Below, in pieces: positions 1 through 10,644 of a stretch of DNA of 64,000 nucleotides (positions are counted from its first letter, which is position 1; every line of letters begins with the position of its first letter). Below the pieces are notes generated by a model. The model saw only the letters and a program-made list of their open reading frames with translations. It was not told where the DNA came from and did not search any database. The DNA is taken from NCBI RefSeq assembly GCF_947502395.1, contig NZ_CANMZM010000001.1:310001-374000 (forward strand), read 5' to 3'. Source of the DNA: an uncultured Erythrobacter sp. Lineage in GTDB: Bacteria; Pseudomonadota; Alphaproteobacteria; Sphingomonadales; Sphingomonadaceae. The position numbers and the translations under genes are program-made.

Positions 1-1748
1 CCGCCGTGCTCGATCACCACCGCGCCAGCGTATCGCGGATTTTCAACCGGGGCGAAGAAGGTGAAGAGGCCGTGATCGCGGAACTTCCAGGGTCCGCTTC
101 GCCCGTCGGAGACGCTCAAGGACACGACTTGCGCCGTCCCGGTCTTGCCTGCAATTTGCACGTCCTCAATCGGAAGCCGGGCCCGCCTCGCTGTGCCGGC
201 ACCGTTAACAACGTTGTTCATGCCTTGGCGTACATACGCAAGGTGTTCTGGATCGAAATCATAGCTTTCAGCTGGAGCCACAGGCTCATCCAAAAGGAGG
301 CGAGGATTAACCCGGTTGCCAGTGGCAAGGCGTGCACTCATCACTGCCAATTGCAGCGGGCTTGCCAGATAATAGCCTTGGCCAATTGACGCGTTGACCG
401 TATCAAATGACTGCCAATCGCGTCCGAACTTATTGAACTTCCATTCAGATGTGGGGACAGTTCCATAGAATTGGCTGGTCACAGGTAGCTCAAATTCCTG
501 TCCCATGCCAAGATCCTTGGCCAGTGCAGCCACGTTGTCGAAGCCGATTTGCTGAGCGAAATGGTAGAAATAGCTGTCGCAGCTCTGGGCGATGGCCTTG
601 TCCATATTCACCACGCCGTGATTGGAGTGGCAGTTGAAGAAACGGTTGCCAATCCGCCGTCCACCGCCGCACACGATCGTATCGTCAGGGCTGACACCGG
701 CTTGTAGAAACGCCAGACAGTGCATTGGCTTGACCGTTGATCCCGGGGGATAAAGTCCCTTCAAGACCTTATTGCGTAACGGCACTCGCTGATCTTCCCT
801 CAGCATGGAATACTCGACCGAGCCGATGCCATCGGAGAAGCTGTTGGGATCGAAGCTTGGCATGGAAGCCATGCACAAAAGGTCGCCAGTCTGACAGTCC
901 ATGACCACAACCGAGCCACTCTCAAGGCCAATTCGGCGGGCAGCATAATCCTGCAAGGGGCCATCGATGGTTAGTCGCACAGCATCGCCCTGAATATCGT
1001 CGCGCGTCTCAAGGTCGCGGACAATGCGTCCACCAGCGGTGACTTCTACCCGGCGCGCCCCGGGGGTTCCACGAAGGCCCTGTTCGAATTGTTTTTCAAG
1101 GCCATCCTTACCGATCTTATATCCCGGCGTGATAAGGATAGGGTTCCGGTCTTGCTCATATTCTTCGGCTGAAGCTGGGCCTACGTAGCCAATTAGGTGC
1201 CCAACCGAAGAGGCGGTGGGGTAGTATCGCGAGAAGCCGCGTTGGGGCACGACCCCTTGCATGTCAGGCAAGCGTACACTGAGCGCTGCGAACTGCTCAT
1301 ATTGGAGGCCGCTAGCGACCTCCACCGGAGCAAAGCCACGGGCGCTTTGAACCTCCAGCTTCAAGTCTTTGACCCGGTCAGGCTCAAGGTTAAGTAGTTC
1401 ACCGACTTGATCGATCATGCGGGCGGGGTCTGTCAGTCGATCAGGGATCACATCGACGCGGAAATCAGCTCGGTTGGACGCAAGGGGGGCACCATTGCGG
1501 TCAAGAATCCAGCCTCGACGTGGTGGAATAAGGGTAAGGTTGACCCGGTTACTCTCTGATTCGAGGCGATATTTCTCATTTTCCGCGATTGCCAGATAGC
1601 CCATGCGTGCAGCCAGGAGGATGGCCACAGAGGCTTGTATGCCACCGATGACAACCGTTCGCCGTTCGAACGCGTTGCGCAGTGTTGAGGCATTTACGAC
1701 CTGGCCGCTGGGCCTCGCTCCGCTGCGTAATTTGAAGAAGCGTTTCAC
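1..1748 (-). CDS. mrdA: Penicillin-binding protein 2 (MrdA), C-terminus cut by window edge
   Basis: Peptidoglycan DD-transpeptidase of the rod-elongation complex, anchored in the inner membrane with its catalytic domain in the periplasm. About 582 residues are visible, open to the left edge. An N-terminal membrane helix lies near residues 31-54, followed by the dimerisation domain. The transpeptidase motifs are all present: STVK (Ser337), SCD (Ser389) and KTGT (Lys535); the visible end reads EHGG, usual shortly after KTG. The GTG start overlaps the mreD stop (GTGA), so the two are translationally coupled. It is the last visible gene of the mreBCD-mrdA operon; rodA would be expected next, outside the window. 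Confidence 0.95.
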   Translation of the reverse strand, partial: MKRFFKLRSGARPSGQVVNASTLRNAFERRTVVIGGIQASVAILLAARMGYLAIAENEKYRLESESNRVNLTLIPPRRGWILDRNGAPLASNRADFRVDVIPDRLTDPARMIDQVGELLNLEPDRVKDLKLEVQSARGFAPVEVASGLQYEQFAALSVRLPDMQGVVPQRGFSRYYPTASSVGHLIGYVGPASAEEYEQDRNPILITPGYKIGKDGLEKQFEQGLRGTPGARRVEVTAGGRIVRDLETRDDIQGDAVRLTIDGPLQDYAARRIGLESGSVVVMDCQTGDLLCMASMPSFDPNSFSDGIGSVEYSMLREDQRVPLRNKVLKGLYPPGSTVKPMHCLAFLQAGVSPDDTIVCGGGRRIGNRFFNCHSNHGVVNMDKAIAQSCDSYFYHFAQQIGFDNVAALAKDLGMGQEFELPVTSQFYGTVPTSEWKFNKFGRDWQSFDTVNASIGQGYYLASPLQLAVMSARLATGNRVNPRLLLDEPVAPAESYDFDPEHLAYVRQGMNNVVNGAGTARRARLPIEDVQIAGKTGTAQVVSLSVSDGRSGPWKFRDHGLFTFFAPVENPRYAGAVVIEHG

Positions 1749-2305
1749 CCAACTCTCCGGGCGCGGGACAGACGGAAGCGATCAGCCAGCGTTATTACTC
1801 GCGCGATCAGTGGGTAAAGCAGGATCGACACCAGGATTTGTGGCACAACAATGCTAATCAATGGGACCGAGATCTTCGCACCTGATACAAGCATAGCGGC
1901 GAGGATATATAGCAGAACGGTAAAACCGGCGGTGAACCAGTCTTGCCAAAAACCCCTCCAAGGAAAACGAGTCTCAAGGATTTCCAGCGCGATCATGGTC
2001 AAAGACCATAGGAAGATCGCGCTGCCAAAGGGCTGTCCGCTCACCAAGTCGTCAAACGCGCCAAGCGGCACTCCCGCCCACATGGGCAAAAGCCCTGGGC
2101 GCATCAGCCTCCATCCGAGGAAAATCATAAAGCCCAATGGCGGGACAACGGGCATAACATCGGCCATCACAAACAGAGGAATGAGCGAACCGATAATGAT
2201 CGTGACATAGTGGACGGAGCGTGCGCGCCATGGTGACTGAACCCGATTGATCTTGGCGCCGCCATAGGCACGGCGCTGTATCGGAGGATCAAGCCGATCG
2301 ATCAA
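1745..2305 (-). CDS. mreD: Rod-shape determining protein MreD
   Basis: Small integral membrane subunit of the elongasome, 186 residues, near the usual family size of about 160-180. The sequence is largely hydrophobic, with about five membrane segments separated by short loops and basic ends, typical of MreD. It starts with TTG and overlaps the mreC stop by 4 nt; its own stop overlaps the mrdA GTG. The assignment rests on position between mreC and mrdA plus topology, since MreD is poorly conserved in sequence. Confidence 0.9.
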   Translation of the reverse strand: MIDRLDPPIQRRAYGGAKINRVQSPWRARSVHYVTIIIGSLIPLFVMADVMPVVPPLGFMIFLGWRLMRPGLLPMWAGVPLGAFDDLVSGQPFGSAIFLWSLTMIALEILETRFPWRGFWQDWFTAGFTVLLYILAAMLVSGAKISVPLISIVVPQILVSILLYPLIARVITLADRFRLSRARRVG

Positions 2306-3207
2306 TTGGCCAACTCCTCTTCGCTGAGTTCGTCTCGTTCACGAACGCCAGCGGCCTCCACGGCCAATGGTTCGAAGATCGGCTCGACGCTGACATAATT
2401 GGTCGCCGTCGGTTCTGCGATCAACTGCGCAATGCCGCCATCGGAGGTGATTTGAGACAGCACCGCGACCGCGACACCGGGCCGATAATAGCCGCCTGCG
2501 CCGCTGGTAACGAATACATCTCCGACTTCGAGAGGGTTAAGTCCGAGATTGATGAGTCGGATGCGCAAGAGGCCGTCTCCGCGTCCTTCCGCAAATGCCA
2601 CAGTTTGGTCCGAAGCACGCCTTACAGGCAGGACACTCTCTGTATCCGTGAGGAGGAGTACACGCGACGATCCAAGCGAGGTTTCCAGAATGCGTCCTAT
2701 CACGCCGCGTTCTGAATGGACCGGCATCCCGATTTCTACGCCATCACCGCTGCCGACACCGACATAGGCGAAGCGGCGCACCGACGAAGCGCTTGAGGCG
2801 ACGAGGCGGGTGGTCGCGATCGGAGGACTCTCTCCGTTATATAGGCCCAGCAACGCCTTCAAGCGGTCGTTCTCAGCCTCAACCGCTTGCGCCTCGGCTA
2901 GACGGATACGGGCGATCTCTACCTCGCGGCGAAGTTCTGCATTCTGGCTACCAGCGTTCCAGAAGCCACTGATCGTATCCCAGATGTTGTTACCACCGGC
3001 ACGAACTGTTGCAGTGGCCTCTCCCGCCGGAGCAGCTACAGTGGTGGCACCACCGCGTAGAGGCTGCATAATTGAGGGCTGCCATAGGGAAATGACGAGC
3101 AGCACAAGGCCAAAAACAGCGCCAAGGGTCGCCAACAAGTATCCGGTAAACACCGAATATTGCTGCTTTTTCGAAAAGCCCGATCGACGCGATTTGGGCG
3201 ACGCCAT
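2302..3207 (-). CDS. mreC: Rod-shape determining protein MreC
   Basis: Bitopic periplasmic scaffold that links cytoplasmic MreB to PBP2. It has 301 residues: a basic N-terminus, one membrane helix near residues 23-42, a coiled-coil stretch rich in E/A/R around 85-120, then the conserved double beta-barrel region containing YVGVGSGDGVEIGMPV and later GDVFVTSG-like segments. The acidic tail (EEL) is short. The ATG start lies 31 nt after the mreB stop, consistent with one transcript for the shape operon. Confidence 0.95.
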   Translation of the reverse strand: MASPKSRRSGFSKKQQYSVFTGYLLATLGAVFGLVLLVISLWQPSIMQPLRGGATTVAAPAGEATATVRAGGNNIWDTISGFWNAGSQNAELRREVEIARIRLAEAQAVEAENDRLKALLGLYNGESPPIATTRLVASSASSVRRFAYVGVGSGDGVEIGMPVHSERGVIGRILETSLGSSRVLLLTDTESVLPVRRASDQTVAFAEGRGDGLLRIRLINLGLNPLEVGDVFVTSGAGGYYRPGVAVAVLSQITSDGGIAQLIAEPTATNYVSVEPIFEPLAVEAAGVRERDELSEEELAN

Positions 3208-3238
3208 GGCCTGAATTGATCCCTTACTTACGTGTTTC

Positions 3239-4372
<1,134 letters not shown>

Positions 4373-4474
4373 CTAGCGAAACACACACAAAAAGGGAAAA
4401 TTTTTGTTGACCGTGAAGTGGATTTTCCCCCGTCACCCTCGAAATTGCGATGCTGGGGCGCTAGCGTGCGACCA

Positions 4475-6337
4475 ATGCCCCTAATTCGTCGCCTTCCAGA
4501 GACTTTAGTCAACCGTATCGCCGCCGGTGAAGTGGTCGAACGGCCCGCAGCGGCGCTTAAAGAGCTGGTTGAAAATGCAATTGATGCTGGTGCGTCGCGA
4601 ATCGCTATCGCGCTGATTGATGGCGGGTTAACCCGGCTTGAAGTGACAGATGACGGCTGCGGGATGACACCGGATGAAATGGCGCTGGCGCTCGAACGAC
4701 ATGCCACGTCTAAACTGCCCGACGAAGCCATCGAAATGGTGGCCACCCTTGGCTTTCGCGGCGAGGCTCTTCCTTCGATCGCGAGCGTGGCTCGGCTGAC
4801 CCTGGAAAGCAGGGTGAGGGGTGCCGACGATGGCTGGCGGCGAGTTGTAGATCACGGTGAGGTGGTCGAAGAAGGACCGGCTGCACTACCCTACGGTACT
4901 CGGGTTCGTGTCGAGCAGATATTCGCCAAAGTCCCGGCGCGGCGCAAGTTCCTACGCACTCCGCGCAGTGAATACATCGCTGCGCTCGACTGCGTGCGTC
5001 GGTTGGCGATGGCACGACCTGACATCGCCTTTACGCTTGAAAACGTGAACGATGGAAAAGTGCGAAAGGGCTTGACCACCCAAGGCGATGAAGCGCTTGC
5101 GACGCGCGTGTCTCAGATCGTCGCTCGCGAACTCAAGGACAATGCGGTAGAGATTGACCTTACCCGAGAAGGCCTCCACGGAACGATGAGGCTGACGGGT
5201 CTTGCGGGCCTGCCTACCTACAACCGGGGTGTGGCGGATCACCAATATTTATTCGTGAACGGCCGTCCTGTGAAGGACAAGCTGCTTACTGGAGCGGTAC
5301 GCGGTGCCTATTCTGACATGCTGGCGCGTGATCGGCATGCGGTCTTGGCCCTATTCATCGAGCTTCCGCCCCAGGATGTTGATGTGAATGTTCATCCCGC
5401 GAAAACCGAGGTCCGGTTTCGAGATGCTGCTGGCGTGCGAGGATTCATCGTTTCTGGGCTGCGACAGGCTCTTGCGACGGGGGACCGGCGTTCCGCCCAA
5501 GGTCCTGACAGAACAGCGATGGGGCGTTGGGTTGCGGAACCTAGTCAACCTATTCCTCATTCAGAAGAAGCTCCCGCGTTACGTTCGATCTTTGACCAGC
5601 GCGACTTTGCAGCATCTGAGGCGCGTGTGGCCGAAGTCCGGCCATCTTTTGCTTCGCCACATTCGGCAGCACGAGCAGACACCGCACTTCCGCAAGGGCG
5701 CGCCGAAGAGGCTGCGCCGATTAGCGACGATCAGGCTGACTATCCACTTGGTATTGCAAGAGGGCAGGTTGCCAACACCTATATCATCGCGGAAAGCAAG
5801 GACGGGCTTGTGTTGGTTGACCAGCACGCAGCGCACGAACGACTTGTTCTCGAGCGATTGAAACGTTCTGGCGCAGAAGAAGCGGTGCAGCGCAGTCAGG
5901 CCTTACTGGTACCCGATGTGGTGGAAATGGATGAGGCAGATTGTGACCGTCTCGACGATGCAGCAGAAGGCTTTGCGCGCTATGGGCTTTCGCTCGAACG
6001 CTTTGGTCCGGCCGCAATGTTGGTGCGTGCTGTCCCCTCAGTCATTGCAAAAGCCGATACGAGCAAACTCCTGCGTGATCTCGCAGACGACATCGCCAAG
6101 CATGGAAAACAGGAGGAGAGCGGTTCACTGCTGCTTGCCGAGCGGCTCGAATATGTGCTCGCGACGATGGCGTGCCACGGATCGGTTAGGGCGGGGCGGG
6201 TGCTCAGCGTTGCTGAGATGAACGCCTTGCTCCGCGAGATGGAAGAAACCCCTCGCTCAGGCCAGTGCAATCATGGTCGGCCCACTTGGGTGAAGTTGTC
6301 GATGGAAGATGTCGAGAAACTGTTTGGCCGACATTAG
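4475..6337 (+). CDS. mutL: DNA mismatch repair protein MutL (endonuclease type)
   Basis: Matchmaker ATPase of mismatch repair, 620 residues from MPLIRRLPET. N-terminal GHKL ATPase motifs are clear: ELVENAIDAGA, DDGCGM and GFRGEAL. The C-terminal domain holds the nicking-endonuclease motif DQHA-x2-E-x4-E, with the Asp at residue 449, plus ACHGSVRAG and QCNHGRP, the metal-site motifs. This is the form used by bacteria without MutH. A frame extending 43 residues further upstream was rejected because it lacks similarity before MPLIRR. The linker between the domains (about 330-420) is low-complexity and poorly conserved. Confidence 0.97.
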   Translation: MPLIRRLPETLVNRIAAGEVVERPAAALKELVENAIDAGASRIAIALIDGGLTRLEVTDDGCGMTPDEMALALERHATSKLPDEAIEMVATLGFRGEALPSIASVARLTLESRVRGADDGWRRVVDHGEVVEEGPAALPYGTRVRVEQIFAKVPARRKFLRTPRSEYIAALDCVRRLAMARPDIAFTLENVNDGKVRKGLTTQGDEALATRVSQIVARELKDNAVEIDLTREGLHGTMRLTGLAGLPTYNRGVADHQYLFVNGRPVKDKLLTGAVRGAYSDMLARDRHAVLALFIELPPQDVDVNVHPAKTEVRFRDAAGVRGFIVSGLRQALATGDRRSAQGPDRTAMGRWVAEPSQPIPHSEEAPALRSIFDQRDFAASEARVAEVRPSFASPHSAARADTALPQGRAEEAAPISDDQADYPLGIARGQVANTYIIAESKDGLVLVDQHAAHERLVLERLKRSGAEEAVQRSQALLVPDVVEMDEADCDRLDDAAEGFARYGLSLERFGPAAMLVRAVPSVIAKADTSKLLRDLADDIAKHGKQEESGSLLLAERLEYVLATMACHGSVRAGRVLSVAEMNALLREMEETPRSGQCNHGRPTWVKLSMEDVEKLFGRH

Positions 6338-6354
6338 TACTCGATCAGCGAAAA

Positions 6355-6447
6355 ATTGAACACTTCAAATTGGAATCGAAAATACGAACCTCTGCCCTGG
6401 CGCTAGCTTGGCATTCTCAGGCGGAAGAATTCGTCGGAGTGTTCAAT
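6355..6447. repeat. 10-bp inverted repeat in leader of porin-like gene
   Basis: ATTGAACACT at 6355-6364 and its exact reverse complement AGTGTTCAAT at 6438-6447, separated by 73 nt, lie in the 169-nt gap between mutL and the porin-like gene. It could be a regulator site pair or close a stem in the leader RNA. Function is not known. Confidence 0.5.
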
Positions 6448-6506
6448 GAAAAACGAGATGTGCCTGAGATGGCCTTTCTCGATTTTTCGCAATTTGGGTA
6501 GAGAAG

Positions 6507-7985
6507 ATGGCTGCTTTTACGCTTTCATACTGCGAGGGTATTTTGCCCCGCGCTCTGAAGACAATCACAATCTTGTCGTCATTGGCTGCAACAACTTTCG
6601 TCTTGGCTACCCCAGTGAAGGCGGAAGAGAAGGCTTTCGGGGTTTCTGATGAAGGGCATGATGCTGACTCCGCCGTTGATCAGATTAATGGCTACGAACC
6701 TGCGGTACTCTGGATAGGTGCTTCTGCTAATCCGCTAGCGGATATGGATTTGCCGAGTTCGCTTTCTTTGGACCCAACCCAATTATCGCTCGCCTCGGCA
6801 TCTGGAGCCGAATCCACAGCGCAAATGTTGGCGGCGTCGACATCGTCAATTCTGCCGGTGGCCATGCCAATGGGCGCGCCCGCCCAACCTGCAATGACCG
6901 ATCGCTTCAAGACCAAACTGGTCGTCTCGCAATTCGGCACCATTCCAGTGGCTGGCGATGTGCCCAACACGTTCCGTTACAGCGGACGCGCCGACGCCTA
7001 CATTGATGTTGGCGGCAGTGTATTCGGCCTGGATAACAGCTTCACGCTAAGCGTTCGCCCCGAGCTAACCTGGGGCCAGAACACCAACGGCGAGATTGGA
7101 CTTATCCCGACTGATACTGCTGCCTTCCGGCCCGGTGGTAAGGGTGAATTCGACGTATCGATCAACATAAGGAAACGCTGGAATTCGGGTGTTAGTCTGA
7201 CCCTTGGCAAGGTCAACGCGCTCGACATTGCCGGGTCCCTTCCGATCGTTGGAAGCGACGGGCATTACGGATTTCAGAACCTTGGTCTCGCCCTACCGCC
7301 AACGGCAATCATTCCGAACACGCTGACCGCGGCCATGCTCGAAGTACCAACCGATGGCTGGCTCTTTCGGGCATGGGTCTTCGACGTTGACTCGCAATTC
7401 GAACGCACGGGGTTCGAGACTGCATTCGAGAACGGTGTCGCGGGGCTTGTCGCTGCGACAAAGATAACGCGGATCGGACGCAATCCGGGCTTCTATTCAG
7501 TCGGTGTCACTGCCTCCACTCGGTCAAGCCCGAACACAGAGCTGTTGCCTTTACCATTGCCTCCCGGTGGCGCATTCGGCGATGAAGAGAATGAACTGGC
7601 ACTATCGCTTTCGGCCTATCAATTCCTGCAGGTTTATCCTGAAGCACCCGGCAAGGGTTGGGGCTTACTGGGCCGCTTCCAGATCTCCGATGGAGATCCG
7701 ACGTTTCTAGGCTGGAGCGCATACTTCGGTATGGCGGGCAATCCAAAGTTTCGTCCTCAAGACCGCTTCGGTGTAGCCTGGTTCCGTTACTCCATCACGA
7801 CCGAACTTGTAGATGATGTTGCCTTCTTCCTTGATCTCCAAGACGAGGAAGGTGTCGAGGCGTTCTACACCTTTGAATTCGCCAAGGGATTCCAGCTGAC
7901 TGCCAACGCGCAAGTCGTGGATGGCGGCGTTGCGACAGCGGACACGGGCGTTATTCTTGGTATGAGATTGACGGCCGGATTCTAA
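6507..7985 (+). CDS. Secreted beta-barrel, porin-like outer-membrane protein
   Basis: A 492-residue exported protein. The N-terminus has a signal peptide ending near residue 39 (TPVKA before EEK). Residues 40-130 are low-complexity and rich in A/S/P. From about 130 on, alternating hydrophobic and polar strands with many aromatic residues, and a C-terminal phenylalanine (TAGF), fit an outer-membrane barrel. The barrel resembles carbohydrate-selective porins of the OprB type in general layout, but I cannot name a substrate. It stands alone: mutL is upstream on the same strand after a 169-nt gap, and ychF converges on it. Confidence 0.6.
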   Translation: MAAFTLSYCEGILPRALKTITILSSLAATTFVLATPVKAEEKAFGVSDEGHDADSAVDQINGYEPAVLWIGASANPLADMDLPSSLSLDPTQLSLASASGAESTAQMLAASTSSILPVAMPMGAPAQPAMTDRFKTKLVVSQFGTIPVAGDVPNTFRYSGRADAYIDVGGSVFGLDNSFTLSVRPELTWGQNTNGEIGLIPTDTAAFRPGGKGEFDVSINIRKRWNSGVSLTLGKVNALDIAGSLPIVGSDGHYGFQNLGLALPPTAIIPNTLTAAMLEVPTDGWLFRAWVFDVDSQFERTGFETAFENGVAGLVAATKITRIGRNPGFYSVGVTASTRSSPNTELLPLPLPPGGAFGDEENELALSLSAYQFLQVYPEAPGKGWGLLGRFQISDGDPTFLGWSAYFGMAGNPKFRPQDRFGVAWFRYSITTELVDDVAFFLDLQDEEGVEAFYTFEFAKGFQLTANAQVVDGGVATADTGVILGMRLTAGF

Positions 7986-8053
7986 CTCGAGATGTCGGCA
8001 ATTATGCCACTAGCGGCGATATCATGCAGAACAAGCGACGTTGCGAAGCAATT

Positions 8054-9154
8054 CTATACGTTGAACTTGAACAGCATGATGTCGCCGTCTTGAACCACGT
8101 ATTCCTTGCCCTCCTGGCGCATCTTGCCAGCCTCTTTCGCGCCTGATTCGCCTTTGAGTGCGATGTAGTCATCGTAGGCAATCGTTTCGGCGCGGATGAA
8201 GCCTTTCTCAAAATCAGTGTGGATTTCGCTGGCAGCTTGCGGAGCTTTTGCACCATCGGGGAAGGTCCAGGCGCGCGCTTCTTTGGGACCCGCGGTGAAG
8301 AACGTTTTGAGCCCGAGCAAGGTGTAGCCTGCCCGGATTACACGTGCGAGGCCGCTTTCTTCTAGGCCCAACTCGGCGAGGTACTCGGTGCGATCCTCTT
8401 GCGGCATCGCAACAAGTTCAGCCTCAATCGCAGCCGAAACAACAACAGCCTGTGCTCCCTCGGCCTCAGCCTTTGCAAAAACCTTTTGGGAAAGTTCATT
8501 GCCGCCGGCCGCCTCATCCTCGGCGACATTGCAGACATAAAGGACGGGCTTCGCAGTGAGGAGCTGCGCTTGAGCAAATACCCGAGCTTCCTCTTCATCG
8601 TTGGGTTCAACGAGACGTGCAGGCTTGCCGTGCTTGAGGAGCTCCAGTGCTTGGCCCAGTACCGATGCAAGGATCTTGGCCTCCTTGTCCCCAGCGGTCG
8701 CACGTTTCTCAGCATTGGACACCCGCTTCTCAAGGCTTTCAAGGTCGGCGAGCATAAGTTCGGTTTCGACCACTTCAGCATCGGCGATTGGGTCAACATG
8801 GTTTGACACATGCTGGATATCGTCATCCTCAAAGCACCGCAGCACATGCACGATCGCATCAACTTCGCGGATATTGCCGAGGAACTGGTTGCCCAAACCT
8901 TCGCCTTGGGCAGCGCCCTTTACGAGGCCAGCAATATCTACAAAGGCAAGCTGTGTCGCGACAACTTTCGCGCTTGAAGCAATCGTGGCAATGTTATCGA
9001 GCCGCTCATCGGGCACTGCGACCTGACCCACGTTGGGCTCAATCGTGCAGAAAGGATAGTTCGCAGCCTGTGCCGCCTGCGTCTCGGTCAGAGCATTGAA
9101 CAGGGTGGACTTGCCAACATTGGGCAGCCCAACAATTCCACAACGGAAACCCAT
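8054..9154 (-). CDS. ychF: Redox-regulated ATPase/GTPase YchF (Obg family)
   Basis: Ribosome-associated P-loop NTPase of the Obg/OLA1 group; YchF proteins prefer ATP. It has 366 residues, the standard length. The P-loop LPNVGKST starts at residue 10, DIAGLVKGA is the switch region, a coiled-coil insertion follows, and the C-terminal TGS domain ends in the typical MLFKFNV. It usually sits next to pth and rplY; here they lie about 1.5 kb away on the same strand with two genes between. Confidence 0.97.
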   Translation of the reverse strand: MGFRCGIVGLPNVGKSTLFNALTETQAAQAANYPFCTIEPNVGQVAVPDERLDNIATIASSAKVVATQLAFVDIAGLVKGAAQGEGLGNQFLGNIREVDAIVHVLRCFEDDDIQHVSNHVDPIADAEVVETELMLADLESLEKRVSNAEKRATAGDKEAKILASVLGQALELLKHGKPARLVEPNDEEEARVFAQAQLLTAKPVLYVCNVAEDEAAGGNELSQKVFAKAEAEGAQAVVVSAAIEAELVAMPQEDRTEYLAELGLEESGLARVIRAGYTLLGLKTFFTAGPKEARAWTFPDGAKAPQAASEIHTDFEKGFIRAETIAYDDYIALKGESGAKEAGKMRQEGKEYVVQDGDIMLFKFNV

Positions 9155-9227
9155 GACTTGTGTCTTTCGCTAGTGAGGTTTGCGCCGCGCCTTAGCCGGG
9201 AGCACGGCGCTTGACCAGCCTTGGAAA

Positions 9228-10220
9228 TCATGCGTTGTGAACTGCCTTGATCCATGGACCATAAGGGCTCTGACCAAGCCAGCCGACTTGCACCTCAGCG
9301 CTCACCTTGTTGATCGCCATTTGCGGCTTGGCACCAGGATGCACTTCTCGCCGCAGAGGACGTGTGCCGGCGGGCATTGCGATCACTTCAGCCATGGCGC
9401 GCGGCACATCCATCGGATCGGTTGAACCACCCCCCGTGCGGCCGCCCAGCTGCGCAATCAAGGCCTGATAGCCATCAGTATGCCTCGCCTCGGCCCTTTC
9501 GAGCAGTGCAAGGCTGTTCTCGTTCGAGTTTTTCCAGATCATTGTTGGATATCCGCCAGGTTCGATAATGTTAACATCGATGCCATGTGGGACCAATTCA
9601 TAGGCAAGTTGCTCACTCATAGCCTCAAGCGCAAACTTTGTTGGCGAGTATTGGGCATAGGCTGGTACGATCACTCGGCCCAATTGCGAAGACACATTTA
9701 TGATGAGGCCGCTCTTGGCTTTACGCATCGCGGGCAGGACGGCGCGCGCCATGCGGTGAGGGCCAAAGACATTCACATCAAACAGGTGCTGTGTCGCCTT
9801 CATATCCTGAATTTCCAGCGGGCCGCCATAGGATGTGCCCGCATTGTTGATCAGGACGTCCAGAGTGCCACCCGTTGCTGCGAGCGCTTGTTGAACCCCA
9901 TTCTCGACTTGCTCGTCCGAGGTGACATCAATCTCAATCACTTGCAGATCGAGCTTTTCATTGAGCGCAAGCAGGCGCAGCTCCTCGGCCTCCGGACGAG
10001 GAAGGTTGCGCATGGTGGCAAAGACCCTTGCGCCTTTTCGGGCGAAATCCTCTGCCGCGAGCCGTCCAAAACCGGTCGAGCACCCAGTGATCAGGACTGA
10101 TTTTCCGGTCATATCGATCTTCGCTTCGAGCACATCTTGTGCGGCGATAGAAGCGGTTGCGGCAAGCGCTCCGGTTGCAGCGGCTCCAGCGAGGAGCGAA
10201 CGGCGATTTATGGATGGCAT
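9228..10220 (-). CDS. Tat-exported short-chain dehydrogenase/reductase
   Basis: NAD(P)-dependent oxidoreductase of the classical SDR superfamily, 330 residues. The N-terminus INRRSLLAGAAATGAL is a twin-arginine signal followed by a hydrophobic segment and an Ala-rich cleavage zone near residue 27, so export to the periplasm is predicted. The Rossmann motif TGxxxGxG starts at 45, NNAG is at 125-128, Ser177/178 with Tyr191 and Lys195 form the catalytic set. Substrate unknown. An SDR is normally cytoplasmic; Tat export of a folded cofactor-loaded enzyme is plausible but unproven. The gene is monocistronic, divergent from a small membrane-protein gene. Confidence 0.88.
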   Translation of the reverse strand: MPSINRRSLLAGAAATGALAATASIAAQDVLEAKIDMTGKSVLITGCSTGFGRLAAEDFARKGARVFATMRNLPRPEAEELRLLALNEKLDLQVIEIDVTSDEQVENGVQQALAATGGTLDVLINNAGTSYGGPLEIQDMKATQHLFDVNVFGPHRMARAVLPAMRKAKSGLIINVSSQLGRVIVPAYAQYSPTKFALEAMSEQLAYELVPHGIDVNIIEPGGYPTMIWKNSNENSLALLERAEARHTDGYQALIAQLGGRTGGGSTDPMDVPRAMAEVIAMPAGTRPLRREVHPGAKPQMAINKVSAEVQVGWLGQSPYGPWIKAVHNA

Positions 10221-10308
10221 GGAGAGCTCCTTAAGAGGCTGGGTAAACCAGAGTGGTGTTGGCGTTTCTATTGCTTATAACGATACAGCAATGCTTGTGG
10301 AGGGGGCT

Positions 10309-10641
10309 ATGGATTTCACGGCGATTTTGACGGCGGCTCTAACCTCGTTAGTGACCAGCGGGGGAATTGTCTGGGCCATCTTCAATTTTCGACGAGAGCA
10401 TTTGCTCGATCTACAGGCTGAGCGCCTTATCAAGCGGCTCTTGCTAAATCCCAAGTACCGTTTTCGGACCTTCAAGACGATCAAGCATCACTTGGGTGGC
10501 TTTAAGGATGATGAGTTGCGCAAGATGATCGTGCGAGCTGGTGGCATTAGATTTGAAGATTCGCAGGAAATAGAGATCTGGGGACATTACGACCGCGTCG
10601 GAGAGACACTAGATGCCGAATGGCAGACCAAGACGAATTAA
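10309..10641 (+). CDS. Small protein with one N-terminal membrane helix, function unknown
   Basis: A 110-residue protein not recognised. The start ATG at 10309 is chosen because GGAGGGGG lies just upstream; the in-frame ATG at 10291 has no comparable site, and the rest of the longer frame merely shadows the opposite-strand dehydrogenase. Residues about 4-25 form a hydrophobic helix, followed by a basic region (RREHLLDLQAERLIKRLL) and a compact, winged-helix-like C-terminal half. The stop is only 3 nt from the stop of convergent pth. The base composition appears lower in GC than the neighbours. Confidence 0.6.
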   Translation: MDFTAILTAALTSLVTSGGIVWAIFNFRREHLLDLQAERLIKRLLLNPKYRFRTFKTIKHHLGGFKDDELRKMIVRAGGIRFEDSQEIEIWGHYDRVGETLDAEWQTKTN

Positions 10642-10644
10642 CGT

